Notes under the pieces: generated by a model
What the model saw: the letters and a program-made list of their open reading frames with translations, nothing else
Database searches by the model: none
What the model was told of the DNA's origin: nothing
Position numbers and translations under genes: made by a program
Source: Methylobacterium sp. 2A
GTDB lineage: Bacteria; Pseudomonadota; Alphaproteobacteria; Rhizobiales; Beijerinckiaceae
DNA: 64,000 nt
Reading direction: 5' to 3'
Assembly: GCF_009806555.1 (NCBI RefSeq)
Contig: NZ_VUOK01000058.1
Coordinates: forward strand, 62,001-126,000
Shown here: piece by piece, positions 51,273 to 60,157 of the stretch
Layout: each line of letters opens with the position of its first letter
Numbering within the stretch: position 1 is the stretch's first letter

Positions 51273-52943
51273 TTGAGCGGATTGCCCCCACGCACCGGCG
51301 CGCGGATTCTCGTCGATCAGCTGCTCGCGCAGGGAGTCGAGCGGGTCACCTGCGTCCCCGGCGAGAGCTATCTCGCGGTGCTCGATGCGCTGCGCGACAG
51401 TGGCATCGACGTCCTCGTCTGCCGCCAGGAGGGTGGAGCCGCCATCATGGCGGAAGCGGCCGGAAAGCTCACCGGACGTCCGGGGATCTGTATGGTCACC
51501 CGCGGCCCCGGCGCCACCAACGCCTCGGCGGGAATTCACATCGCCCGCCAGGATTCCACGCCGATGATCCTGTTCGTCGGGCAGATCGCCCGGGGCATGC
51601 GCGACCGCGAGGCCTTCCAGGAGATCGATTACCGCCAGATGTTCGGCGGCGTCGCCAAATGGGTGGTGGAGATCGACGACGCAGCCCGCATCCCGGAGAT
51701 CCTGGCGCGGGCCTTCCGGGTGGCCCTGCAGGGCCGGCCCGGACCGGTCGTGATCGCCCTGCCGGAGGACATGCTGGACGACGTGGCGACGGTGGGCGAC
51801 GCGCCCCGCGTGGACCCGGCCGAGCCCGCCCCGTCCCAGGCCGATGCGGAGCGCCTGCGGGCGATGCTGGCGGAAGCGCGGCGCCCGGTGGCGCTGCTCG
51901 GCGGCTCCCGCTGGAGCGCGGACTCCGTCGCCGCCCTGGCCGCCTGGGCGGAACGCCACGACGTGCCGGTGGCGGTCTCGTTCCGGAGGGCGCAGCTCTT
52001 CCCGGCCGACCACCCGAACTTCGCGGGCGAATTGGGGATCGGCCCGAATCCGGCCCTCCTCACCCGGATCAAGGAGTCCGACCTGTTGCTCATGGTGGGC
52101 GGGCGCCTCTCCGAGATGCCGGCGCAATCCTACGGCCTGCTCGGCATCCCCGATCCCGGCCTGCCCCTGGTCCATGTCCACCCCGACCCGGCGGAACTCG
52201 GCCGGGTCTACCAGCCGACCCTGGCGATCCAGGCGAGCCCGGCCGCCTTCTGCGCGGTCCTGCCGGATTTCGCGCCGACCGGCACCGGCCGGGCCGCCGA
52301 GGCCCATGCCGCCTACCGCGCATGGTCCGAGACCCCGGAGCCGAAGCCGGGGGCGTTCCAGTACGGTCAGGCGATCACGTGGCTGCGGGAGCGGCTGCCG
52401 CCGGACGCGGTGATCTGCAACGGCGCCGGCAACTTCGCCACCTGGATCCACCGCTATTACCGGTTCCGCGCCTACGGCACGCAGCTCGCGCCGACCTCGG
52501 GCTCCATGGGCTACGGCCTGCCGGCCGCCGTGATGGCCAAGCGCAGCCACCCCGATCGGATCGTCGTCGCGCTCGCGGGCGACGGCGACGTGATGATGAC
52601 GGTGCAGGAATTCGCCACCGCCGTGCAGTACGCCGTGCCCATATTGGTCGTCGTCCTCGACAACGGCATGTACGGCACGATCCGGATGCATCAGGAGCGC
52701 GAGTATCCCGGCCGGGTCTCGGCGACGGAACTGCGCAATCCGGATTTCGCGGCCCTCGCCCGGGCCTGCGGCGGCCATGGCGAGTCGGTCGAGCGGACCG
52801 AGGATTTCGCGCCCGCCTTCGAGCGCAGCCTCGCCTCAGGCCTGCCGGCGCTGATCCATTGCCGCGTCGACCCCGAAGCGCTCACCCCGACCATGACCCT
52901 CGCGGCGATCCGCGAGAAGGCCCTGGCGGCCCAGCGGGGCTGA
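51273..52943 (+). CDS. ThDP-dependent enzyme (acetolactate synthase-like)
   Basis: This 556-residue thiamine-diphosphate enzyme has the three-domain AHAS/2-oxoacid decarboxylase fold. The cofactor-activating Glu is in CRQEGGAAIMAEAAGKLTG, with TRGPGATNASAGIHIA nearby. The ThDP/Mg motif is ALAGDGDVMMTVQEFATAVQ with the Asn in LDNGMYGTI. TTG at 51273 follows AGGGAGG. It is not next to an ilvN small subunit, so it is unlikely to be the biosynthetic synthase. In this cluster it may decarboxylate or carboligate a 2-oxo acid. The aldehyde dehydrogenase gene begins 37 bases on. Confidence 0.85.
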   Translation: MSGLPPRTGARILVDQLLAQGVERVTCVPGESYLAVLDALRDSGIDVLVCRQEGGAAIMAEAAGKLTGRPGICMVTRGPGATNASAGIHIARQDSTPMILFVGQIARGMRDREAFQEIDYRQMFGGVAKWVVEIDDAARIPEILARAFRVALQGRPGPVVIALPEDMLDDVATVGDAPRVDPAEPAPSQADAERLRAMLAEARRPVALLGGSRWSADSVAALAAWAERHDVPVAVSFRRAQLFPADHPNFAGELGIGPNPALLTRIKESDLLLMVGGRLSEMPAQSYGLLGIPDPGLPLVHVHPDPAELGRVYQPTLAIQASPAAFCAVLPDFAPTGTGRAAEAHAAYRAWSETPEPKPGAFQYGQAITWLRERLPPDAVICNGAGNFATWIHRYYRFRAYGTQLAPTSGSMGYGLPAAVMAKRSHPDRIVVALAGDGDVMMTVQEFATAVQYAVPILVVVLDNGMYGTIRMHQEREYPGRVSATELRNPDFAALARACGGHGESVERTEDFAPAFERSLASGLPALIHCRVDPEALTPTMTLAAIREKALAAQRG

Positions 52944-52980
52944 GCCGCCGCCCCCGCAGCGAGACGAAGAGGACCAGCCG

Positions 52981-54570
52981 ATGGACCAGTCCATGACCCT
53001 GCGCGGCGAGAACCTGATCGGCGCCGAGGCCCGGCGGGGCACGGAAGCGGCCTTCCGGGCCGTGGAGGCGGCCACCGGCGAGGCCCTGGAGCCGGATTTC
53101 GCGGGCGCCAGCCTTGCGGATCTCGACCGGGCCTGCGCCCTGGCAGAAGCCGCCTCCGACGCCTATCGCGAGACTGATCCGGAGACCCGGGCGGGTTTCC
53201 TCGAAGCGATCGCGGCCAACATCCTCGAAATCGGCGACGCGCTCGTGACCCGCTGCATGGCGGAGACCGGGTTGCCGCGTCCGCGGATCGAGGGCGAGCG
53301 CGCCCGCACCATGGGGCAGCTGCGCCTGTTCGCCGGCGTGGTGCGCGAGGGCAGCGCCGTCGAGGCCCGGATCGACCCGGCCCTGCCGGACCGCAAGCCC
53401 CTGCCGCGCCCGGACCTGCGCCTGCGGCGCATCGCGGTCGGCCCGGTGGCGGTGTTCGGGGCCTCGAACTTTCCGCTGGCCTTCTCGGTGGCGGGCGGCG
53501 ACACCGCCTCGGCGCTGGCGGCCGGCTGCCCGGTGATCGTCAAGGCGCATCCGGCCCATCCCGGCACCTCGGAGCTGGTCGGACGCGCCGTTCAGAAGGC
53601 GGTGGCGTCCTGCGGCCTGCCGGAGGGGGTGTTTTCCCTGCTGTTCGATGCCGGCCAGTCGATCGGGCAGGCTTTGGTCGCCGATCCCCGGATCGCCGCG
53701 GTGGGCTTCACCGGCTCGCGTCGGGGCGGCACGGCCCTGATGGCGATCGCCGCCGGGCGCCCGCAGCCGATTCCGGTCTATGCCGAGATGAGCAGCATCA
53801 ACCCGGTCCTGCTGTTCCCCGGTGCCCTGGCGGAGCGCGGCGCGGCGATCGGAAAGGCCTTCGCGGCCTCGCTGACGCTCGGCGCCGGCCAGTTCTGCAC
53901 CAATCCGGGCCTGATCCTGGCGCAGCCCGGACCCGGCCTCGACGCCTTCCTGGAAGCGGCCGCTGCGGCCCTGCGGGAAAGCCCGGCCGCCACCATGCTG
54001 ACCCCGGGCATCCAGCGGGCCTATCGCGAGGGCGTCGCCCGGGTGGCGGCTCACGACGCCGTCACCCTGCTGGCGGAGGGGCCGGAGGGCACGGCGACCC
54101 AGGGGCGGGCCGCCCTGTTCGTCACAGATGCCGCGGCCTTCCTGGCCGATCCCGCGTTGCAGGAGGAGATGTTCGGCGCCTCGGCGCTGGTCGTCCGCTG
54201 CCCGGACCTCGCGGCGATGCGCGCGGTTCTGGAGCGTCTGGAGGGCCAGCTCACGGCCTCGCTCCACCTCGCCGCTGAGGATCACGCAGACGCGCGCGCC
54301 CTGCTGCCGCTCCTCGAACGGCGTGTCGGCCGCATCCTGGTGGACGGGTTCGGCACGGGCGTCGAGGTGGCGCACGCCATGGTGCATGGCGGGCCCTATC
54401 CGGCGACCTCGGACGGGCGCACGACCTCGGTCGGCAGCCTCGCGATCGACCGGTTCCTGCGCCCGGTGAGCTATCAGGACGTCCCGGACGCGCTGCTGCC
54501 GCTCGCGCTCCAGGCTGCCAATCCGCTGGGCCTGCCCCGCCGGATCGATGGGGTTCCCGAAGGCCGCTGA
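52981..54570 (+). CDS. Aldehyde dehydrogenase, 2-ketoglutarate semialdehyde type
   Basis: This 529-residue NAD(P)-dependent aldehyde dehydrogenase has its catalytic Cys306 in LGAGQFCTNPGLIL, Glu269 in VYAEMSSINPVLL, the cofactor loop GFTGSRRGG near 242 and the Asn in FGASNFPLAFSVAGGD. The SNFPLAFS--GGDTASALAAG and AEMSSINP forms are those of the 2,5-dioxopentanoate (2-ketoglutarate semialdehyde) dehydrogenase subgroup, the last step of oxidative pentose or hexarate routes. It sits downstream of the ThDP enzyme and close to the tRNA-Gln gene. The subgroup call is by pattern. Confidence 0.87.
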   Translation: MDQSMTLRGENLIGAEARRGTEAAFRAVEAATGEALEPDFAGASLADLDRACALAEAASDAYRETDPETRAGFLEAIAANILEIGDALVTRCMAETGLPRPRIEGERARTMGQLRLFAGVVREGSAVEARIDPALPDRKPLPRPDLRLRRIAVGPVAVFGASNFPLAFSVAGGDTASALAAGCPVIVKAHPAHPGTSELVGRAVQKAVASCGLPEGVFSLLFDAGQSIGQALVADPRIAAVGFTGSRRGGTALMAIAAGRPQPIPVYAEMSSINPVLLFPGALAERGAAIGKAFAASLTLGAGQFCTNPGLILAQPGPGLDAFLEAAAAALRESPAATMLTPGIQRAYREGVARVAAHDAVTLLAEGPEGTATQGRAALFVTDAAAFLADPALQEEMFGASALVVRCPDLAAMRAVLERLEGQLTASLHLAAEDHADARALLPLLERRVGRILVDGFGTGVEVAHAMVHGGPYPATSDGRTTSVGSLAIDRFLRPVSYQDVPDALLPLALQAANPLGLPRRIDGVPEGR

Positions 54571-54630
54571 GGCGTCCGGCGAAACGCTTGCCAGCGGGGA
54601 CGGCGCCGTCTAGACAGCGACCGCCTGCCT

Positions 54631-54705
<75 letters not shown>

Positions 54706-54740
54706 AGCCTCCACGACGTCGTTCATCGGGTCGCGGTTCG

Positions 54741-54990
54741 ATGTCAGCTGCGCCCGCGGAGGCGCCGGTCTCGATCTCCGAAACCGGCGCGGAGATTCCT
54801 CCGCAGAACCCGAAGCGCATCTTCGAGCCGTTCGTCACGACCGAGATCGTTGGCCGGGGCAGGGGCCACGTCACGGGCCCTCGGCTTGGTGACGTGTTCG
54901 ACCTTGCCAGACGATCCGGCGGCGAGCACGGTCGGCGACGGCACGACCGTCACGCTCTACCTTCCGCCGGTCGCCCTGGGCCTCAAGCGC
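54741..54990 (+). pseudogene. Remnant of a histidine kinase C-terminus
   Basis: The reading frame from 54741 gives ISETGAEIPPQNPKRIFEPF and VFDLARRSGG, clear remains of an HATPase domain (compare VSDTGTGMPPEVVAKAFDPF in the intact kinase at 55087). The glycine-rich G2 box is ruined (GRGRGHVTG). The end of the domain (STVGDGTTVTLYLPP) continues in another frame after a shift near 54925. There is no start, dimerisation domain or receiver. It lies 35 bases after tRNA-Gln and before an intact homologous kinase, so it is either the scar of a deletion or recombination between kinase copies, or a leftover from integration at the tRNA. Confidence 0.75.
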
Positions 54991-55086
54991 GGCAGCGTCC
55001 CGGTCCCAGGTCCGATCCGGGCTCTTGCCGCATTCATCCTTCATAGGCCCGCGCGGTCGGCGGTGGGGATCAGGAAAGTCGCGTTG

Positions 55087-57216
55087 GTGTCTGGGGCCGG
55101 TCTGCATTCCCTTTCCCGCGAGGAGCTCGAGGCGGAGATCCTGCGCCTGCGCACGGCCGAGGCCACCCTGCGCGTCAGTGAGGAGCGCTTCCGCGCGATC
55201 CTTGAGACCGTCGATGCGGCCTTCGCCATCGTGCAGGTCAAGTTCGACGCCGACGACAAGCCCGTGGACTACCGGTTCCTCGAGGCCAACCCCGCTTTCG
55301 AGCGGGAAGCGGGCGTCAACCTGCGGGGCAAGTGGGTCACCGAGTTCGCCCCGAACCTCGAACGGTTCTGGTTCGAGACCTACGGACGCGTGGCCAAGAC
55401 CCGCGAGCCGGCGAACTTCGAGAGCTATGCGGAGGCATTCTCGCGCTGGTTCGACGTGCGGGCCGTCCCCGTCGGCGCCCCCCGGGACCGGCAGATCGCC
55501 ATCATCTTCAACGACGTGACCGCACGGCGAGAGGCCGAGGAGCGCCTGCGCGCCAGCGAGGCCCTCGCGCGCGCCAATGTCGAGCGCGTGCAGCTCGCAC
55601 TGGCGGCCGGCGCCATCATCGGCACGTGGCACTGGGACTTGCCCACCGACCGATTTACGGTGGACGAGGGCTTCGCCCGCTGCTTCGGCCTGGACCCGGC
55701 GCTCGGTCGCGACGGCATCCCGCTCGCCAAGATCGTCGCCACCGTGCACCCCGACGACCAAGCGGACCTCGCCGCCGCCATGAGCGCGGTCATCGCCCGG
55801 GGCGGGGCCTACGCGCATCAGTACCGGGTCTGCCGGGCCGATGGTCACTACTACTGGATCGAGGCCAACGGGCGGGTCGACCACGGGCCGGACGGGACGC
55901 CGCTCAGTTTCCCGGGTGTCCTGCTCGACGTCGAGGAACGGCGTGCCGTCGAGCAGGAGCGTGACCGGGCCATCACGCAGTTGCGCGCCCTGAACGAGAC
56001 CCTGGAGCAGCGCGTCGACGAACGGACGGCCGAGCTGATGCGCGCCGAGGAGCAGCTGCGTCAATCCCAGAAGATGGAGGCGGTCGGCCAGCTCACCGGC
56101 GGCCTCGCGCACGACTTCAACAACCTGCTGGCGGGCATCTCCGGCAGCCTCGAGATGATGGGCAACCGCATCGAGCAGGGCCGCCTCAAGGATGTCGACC
56201 GGTACATGGCCGCCGCGCAGGGGGCGACGAAGCGGGCGGCGGCGCTGACCCATCGGCTGCTGGCGTTCTCGCGGCGGCAGACACTCGCGCCCAAGGGCAC
56301 GGATGTGAACGCGCTGGTCGAGGGCATGCTCGACCTGATCCGGCGCACGGTCGGGCCCGGCGTACAGGTGGAGACGGTCGGGCCGGCCGACCTCTGGCCA
56401 GCGCTGGTCGACCCGTCCCAGTTGGAGAACGCCCTGCTCAACCTCTGCATCAACGCCCGGGACGCGATGCCGGACGGCGGGCGGATCGTCATCGAGACCG
56501 CCAACCGCTGGATCGACGGCCAGGCGGCCCGCAGGCAGGACATGCCGGAGGGTGAATACCTCTCGCTCAGCGTGTCCGACACCGGCACCGGCATGCCGCC
56601 CGAGGTGGTCGCCAAGGCCTTCGACCCGTTCTTCACCACGAAGCCCCTGGGACAGGGGACGGGCCTCGGCCTGTCGATGATCTACGGGTTCGCCAAGCAG
56701 TCCGGCGGCCAGGTGCGCATCCACTCCGGTGTGGGCGAAGGCACGACGGTCGGCATCTACCTGCCGCGCCACCGGGGCGCGACGGAGCACGAGGAGGCAC
56801 CCCAGGAGGCAGGGCTGCATCCGGTCGCGCAGGCGGGCGAGACCGTGCTGGTCGTGGACGACGAGCCGACCGTGCGCATGCTGGTGACGGACGTGCTGAA
56901 CGAGCTCGGCTACGCCGCGGTCGAAGCGGCGGACGGGGCGGGCGGCCTCAAGCTCCTGCAATCCGAGGCGCGGATCGACATGCTGGTCACCGATGTCGGC
57001 CTGCCCGGGGGCCTGAACGGCCGCCAGATGGCCGACGCCGCACGGGTGAGCCGCCCGGGCCTCAAGGTCCTGTTCATCACCGGCTACGCCGAGAACGCCC
57101 TGCTCACGAACGGCCAGCTCGATCCGGGCATGGCGGTGCTGACCAAGCCGTTCGCGGTCGAGGCCCTCGCCGCCCGAATCCGTGAGCTGATCGGGCCCGG
57201 GACCGAAGCCCCGTAA
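55087..57216 (+). CDS. Hybrid histidine kinase with PAS domains and receiver
   Basis: This 709-residue cytosolic sensor kinase begins with a short coiled coil. PAS domain 1 (about 25-140, LETVDAAFAIVQVKFDADDK) and PAS domain 2 (about 165-285, with HWDLPTDRF and YRVCRADGHYYWIEANGRVD) follow. The HisKA helix is KMEAVGQLTGGLAHDFNNLL (phospho-His) and the HATPase contains LINARDAMPDGG-type and GQGTGLGLSMIYGFAKQSGG motifs. A C-terminal receiver (VLVVDDEPTVRML, phospho-Asp in MLVTDVGLPGG, Lys in LTKPFAVE) ends the protein. No membrane helix. The start is uncertain; GTG at 55087 follows AGGAAA. Confidence 0.9.
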   Translation: MSGAGLHSLSREELEAEILRLRTAEATLRVSEERFRAILETVDAAFAIVQVKFDADDKPVDYRFLEANPAFEREAGVNLRGKWVTEFAPNLERFWFETYGRVAKTREPANFESYAEAFSRWFDVRAVPVGAPRDRQIAIIFNDVTARREAEERLRASEALARANVERVQLALAAGAIIGTWHWDLPTDRFTVDEGFARCFGLDPALGRDGIPLAKIVATVHPDDQADLAAAMSAVIARGGAYAHQYRVCRADGHYYWIEANGRVDHGPDGTPLSFPGVLLDVEERRAVEQERDRAITQLRALNETLEQRVDERTAELMRAEEQLRQSQKMEAVGQLTGGLAHDFNNLLAGISGSLEMMGNRIEQGRLKDVDRYMAAAQGATKRAAALTHRLLAFSRRQTLAPKGTDVNALVEGMLDLIRRTVGPGVQVETVGPADLWPALVDPSQLENALLNLCINARDAMPDGGRIVIETANRWIDGQAARRQDMPEGEYLSLSVSDTGTGMPPEVVAKAFDPFFTTKPLGQGTGLGLSMIYGFAKQSGGQVRIHSGVGEGTTVGIYLPRHRGATEHEEAPQEAGLHPVAQAGETVLVVDDEPTVRMLVTDVLNELGYAAVEAADGAGGLKLLQSEARIDMLVTDVGLPGGLNGRQMADAARVSRPGLKVLFITGYAENALLTNGQLDPGMAVLTKPFAVEALAARIRELIGPGTEAP

Positions 57217-57410
57217 GGCGTCCGGTGCGGCCGGGGCATGGTTCTGGTGCGCGATGCCGACTTCGGACCCGAGCGCCGGCTGATCGGGCCGGGCGGCTGC
57301 GGCGCCGGAGGCTCGCCCGGCGGATCGCCATCCGGCGGTGCCGGATCGGGCGGCGGATCCCCGATGGGCGGCAACGGGTCGTCGCCCGGACGCGGCGTAT
57401 CGGATTGCAT
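57084..57410 (-). CDS. Possible small proline-rich protein
   Basis: The frame from 57410 starts MQSDTPRPGDDPLPPIGDPP and carries a regular Pro/Asp/Gly run up to about residue 42 that resembles short Pro-rich proteins common in this group of bacteria. GGGGGGA lies upstream of the ATG. After residue 42 the composition looks random, and the last 133 bases overlap the hybrid kinase gene on the other strand, so the real 3' end may be lost or shifted. Weak call. Confidence 0.3.
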   Translation of the reverse strand: MQSDTPRPGDDPLPPIGDPPPDPAPPDGDPPGEPPAPQPPGPISRRSGPKSASRTRTMPRPHRTPYGASVPGPISSRIRAARASTANGLVSTAMPGSSWPFVSRAFSA

Positions 57411-57714
57411 GTCGTGTCCCCCCGATTCGCTCACCGGGGGGAGCACGGATCAACGCGCGTCGGTCGGGACGGATGCGGTCCCGGGCGGCGCGTTCCGCCC
57501 GCCGTCTCGCATGCGCGCCGCCTGAACGAAGAGGTCCGCACGCCTCTCTTCCTGCTGCCGTCCAAGCAGGTTCCGCACAGGTGGTCGCCGATTTTGCGGC
57601 GGAAACCTGCGACCGGCCCAGGATCTGAGCGGACGAAGCGTTGGCCTGCCACGGCAAGTCGGCTTAGGGTGCGGCAAGGCGGGGGGCTCGCCGAACACGG
57701 TGTTTGGACGAGGT
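57217..57714. other. Intergenic region between the kinases
   Basis: Apart from the possible Pro-rich gene on the minus strand, I find no credible gene in this 498-base gap. The part from about 57520 to 57714 probably holds the promoter for the HWE kinase gene, but no convincing boxes stand out. Confidence 0.4.
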
Positions 57715-59583
57715 ATGACACTGCACGCCAAGCCAGGCGCCGAGCCAGGCGCCGATGTCGGGCAGACCGGTTCAGGGCAGATGGCGGACCTGTTCCGCGT
57801 TCACGATTGGGCGTCGACCCCTCTGGGTGCGCGCGGATCATGGCAACCGGTCCTGCGGATCACCATCGACCTCATGCTTGCATCACGGCATCCCATGTGC
57901 GTGCTCTGGGGCGCTGAACGCATCTTCCTCTACAACGATGGCTACGCCGAAATCCTGGGGGCGCGGCACCCGAACGCCCTGGGCATGCGAACCGAGGAGG
58001 TCTGGCCGGAACTGTGGGGCGAACTGGCCCCGTTGATCGACCGGACCTTCCAGGGGGAGAGCTTCGCCTTTCGCGACCAGCCCTTCACGATGACGCGCAA
58101 CGGGTTCGCGGAGCAGGTCTGGTACGATTTCGCGTACTCGCCCGTGCGCGACGAGTGCGGCGCGGTCGTCGGCCTGCTCAACGTGACCTCCGACTGCACG
58201 GCCCGGGTCACGGCGCAACGGGAGCGCGATGTGGCGATGGAACGACTTCGGGCCGGGGAGGAACGCCTGACCGCCCTCGTCGAGGCCAGCTCCGACAGCC
58301 TCTACTCCATGAGCCCCGACTGGCAGGAGATGCGGACCTTCCAGGGCCGCGGCTTCATCGCCGACACCGACGCGCCGAGCGTGCGCTGGATGGATGCCTA
58401 TCTCTTCCCGGAGGATCAGGACGAGGTCCGCGGCGTGATCGCGGCGGCGGTCGCGCGGACGGAGCCCTTCGAGCTGGAACACCGCGTTCGCCTGGCCGAC
58501 GGGAGCGCGGGCTGGATCTTCTCCCGCGCCATCCCGGTCAGGGATGCGGAGGGACGTGTCGTGGAATGGTTCGGCATGGCCGCCGACGTGACCGCCCGTC
58601 GTCATGCGGTCGAGCAGTTGCGGAAGAGCGAGGCCTTCCTGCGCAACGTGCTCGCCGCCTCCAACGATTGCATCAAGGTGCTCGACCTCGACGCCAAGCT
58701 CGTCTTCATGAGCGAGGGTGGCCAACGGGTCATGGAGGTCTCGGACTTCAACGCCATCGACGGCTGCCCCTGGCCGAGCTTCTGGGAGGGCGAGGGCAAC
58801 CTCGCCGCCAAGGAGGCGATCGCCGCGGCCCGGGCGGGAATCGCCTCGGGCTTCCAGGGCTACGCCAACACGATGAAGGGCAACCGGCGCTACTGGGACG
58901 TGCAGGTTTCGCCGATCCCCGGAGCGGGCGGGAAGCCGGAGCGGATCCTGTCGATCTCGCGCGACATCACCGACCTGAAGGCGGCCGAGGAGGCGCGCGC
59001 GGTGTTGGCCCAGGAGCTGGCCCACCGCATGAAGAACTCGCTCGCCATGGTGCAGGCGATCGTCACGCAGACGCTCCGCCAGGCGAAGTCCATGGAGGAG
59101 GCCCGCACCGCGGTCTCGCAACGCCTGTCCGCGCTCGGTCGGGCTCAGGACATCCTCACGCGCTCGAACTTCACCGAGGCCGACATCCACGACGTCGTCG
59201 CGACGGCCATCGCCCCGCATCGCGTGGCGGAGGAGCGCATCGCGTGGTCCGGGCCGCGCCTGATCCTCACCTCGCAGCAGGCGCTCGGTCTCTCGCTCGC
59301 CACCCATGAGCTGGCGACCAACGCGGCGAAATACGGGGCGCTCTCGAACGAGACGGGACGCGTCGTGATGTGCTGGCGGGTCGAGCAGGGGGCCTTCGTC
59401 TTCGACTGGGTCGAGACCGGCGGCCCGCCCGTGGTCCCGCCCGAGACTCGCGGCTTCGGGTCCAAGCTGATCGAGCGGATCGTGGCCTCCTATTTCGACG
59501 GCCAGGGCCGCCTGGACTTCGACCCGCCGGGCATCAGGTTCAGGCTGACGGGCTTGATCGGCGGCACCGTAGGCGAGGCGTGA
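57715..59583 (+). CDS. HWE-family sensor histidine kinase, PAS-containing
   Basis: This is a 622-residue cytosolic kinase. It has about three PAS-like modules: ADLFRVHDWASTPLGARGSW near the N-terminus, RLTALVEASSDSLYSMSPDW after about residue 180, and FLRNVLAASNDCIKVLDLDA after about residue 310. The HWE signature follows: the phospho-His in LAQELAHRMKNSLAMVQAIV, then LATHELATNAAKYGALSNET and GFGSKLIERIVASYFDGQ. HWE kinases are typical of alphaproteobacteria and often serve light, redox or general stress signalling. The ATG at 57715 follows GGACGAGG. The lone receiver gene follows after 18 bases and is its likely partner. Confidence 0.9.
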   Translation: MTLHAKPGAEPGADVGQTGSGQMADLFRVHDWASTPLGARGSWQPVLRITIDLMLASRHPMCVLWGAERIFLYNDGYAEILGARHPNALGMRTEEVWPELWGELAPLIDRTFQGESFAFRDQPFTMTRNGFAEQVWYDFAYSPVRDECGAVVGLLNVTSDCTARVTAQRERDVAMERLRAGEERLTALVEASSDSLYSMSPDWQEMRTFQGRGFIADTDAPSVRWMDAYLFPEDQDEVRGVIAAAVARTEPFELEHRVRLADGSAGWIFSRAIPVRDAEGRVVEWFGMAADVTARRHAVEQLRKSEAFLRNVLAASNDCIKVLDLDAKLVFMSEGGQRVMEVSDFNAIDGCPWPSFWEGEGNLAAKEAIAAARAGIASGFQGYANTMKGNRRYWDVQVSPIPGAGGKPERILSISRDITDLKAAEEARAVLAQELAHRMKNSLAMVQAIVTQTLRQAKSMEEARTAVSQRLSALGRAQDILTRSNFTEADIHDVVATAIAPHRVAEERIAWSGPRLILTSQQALGLSLATHELATNAAKYGALSNETGRVVMCWRVEQGAFVFDWVETGGPPVVPPETRGFGSKLIERIVASYFDGQGRLDFDPPGIRFRLTGLIGGTVGEA

Positions 59584-59601
59584 GGGTTCGGATCGCGCAG
59601 G

Positions 59602-59991
59602 ATGGGACAGTCATTTCACCCGGTCACCGTCGCCGTCCTCGTCGTGGAGGACGATGCCCTGCTTCGCGCCGAGGCCGTCGACCTCTGCATCGAGGCGGGC
59701 TTCACAACCTACGAGGCGCGGAACGCCGACCAGGCCATCCGCATCCTCGAACGGCACTCCGAAATCCGCGTCCTGTTCACCGACATCGAGATGGAAGGCT
59801 CGATGGATGGGCTGAGGCTCGCCCACGCCGTCCGGGAGCGCTGGTCGCCGGTCGCCATCCTGGTCACGTCGGGGCGGCGAACGGTGACGAAGGCGGATCT
59901 GCCTGAGAACGGCCTGTTCTTCGCCAAGCCGTATGCGCCGGACGATATCGTCAAGACTCTGAACGGCATCGCCGCGCAGATCACGCGTTAG
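59602..59991 (+). CDS. Single-domain response regulator
   Basis: This 129-residue protein is a receiver domain only. The acidic pocket is VVEDDALLR (residues 14-22), the phosphoacceptor Asp61 is in VLFTDIEMEGSMDGL, the switch Ser/Thr is at TSGRR near 90, and Lys109 is in FFAKPYAPDD. There is no output domain, so it works as a relay or by protein contact. It follows the HWE kinase by 18 bases and was most likely co-inherited with it. Confidence 0.92.
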   Translation: MGQSFHPVTVAVLVVEDDALLRAEAVDLCIEAGFTTYEARNADQAIRILERHSEIRVLFTDIEMEGSMDGLRLAHAVRERWSPVAILVTSGRRTVTKADLPENGLFFAKPYAPDDIVKTLNGIAAQITR

Positions 59992-60157
59992 AGTTGCGCC
60001 CGGCCGCGCGGGGCGCCTGACAGATCCTTATGGCCCGCGTGGACGGAGCGGGGGCGCAAGGACAGGCCGTCCGTGCGGTCCGATCGGCAGGCATTCCAGG
60101 GGCGTGGCTGACGATCGGACCGCGCTGTACCTGCCGACGCACCGCCGGCTCACGCAT

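Noticed and set aside
51273..52943. Biosynthetic acetolactate synthase (ilvB)
   Set aside because: No ilvN-type small subunit adjoins it, and it lies within a catabolic cluster next to an aldehyde dehydrogenase.
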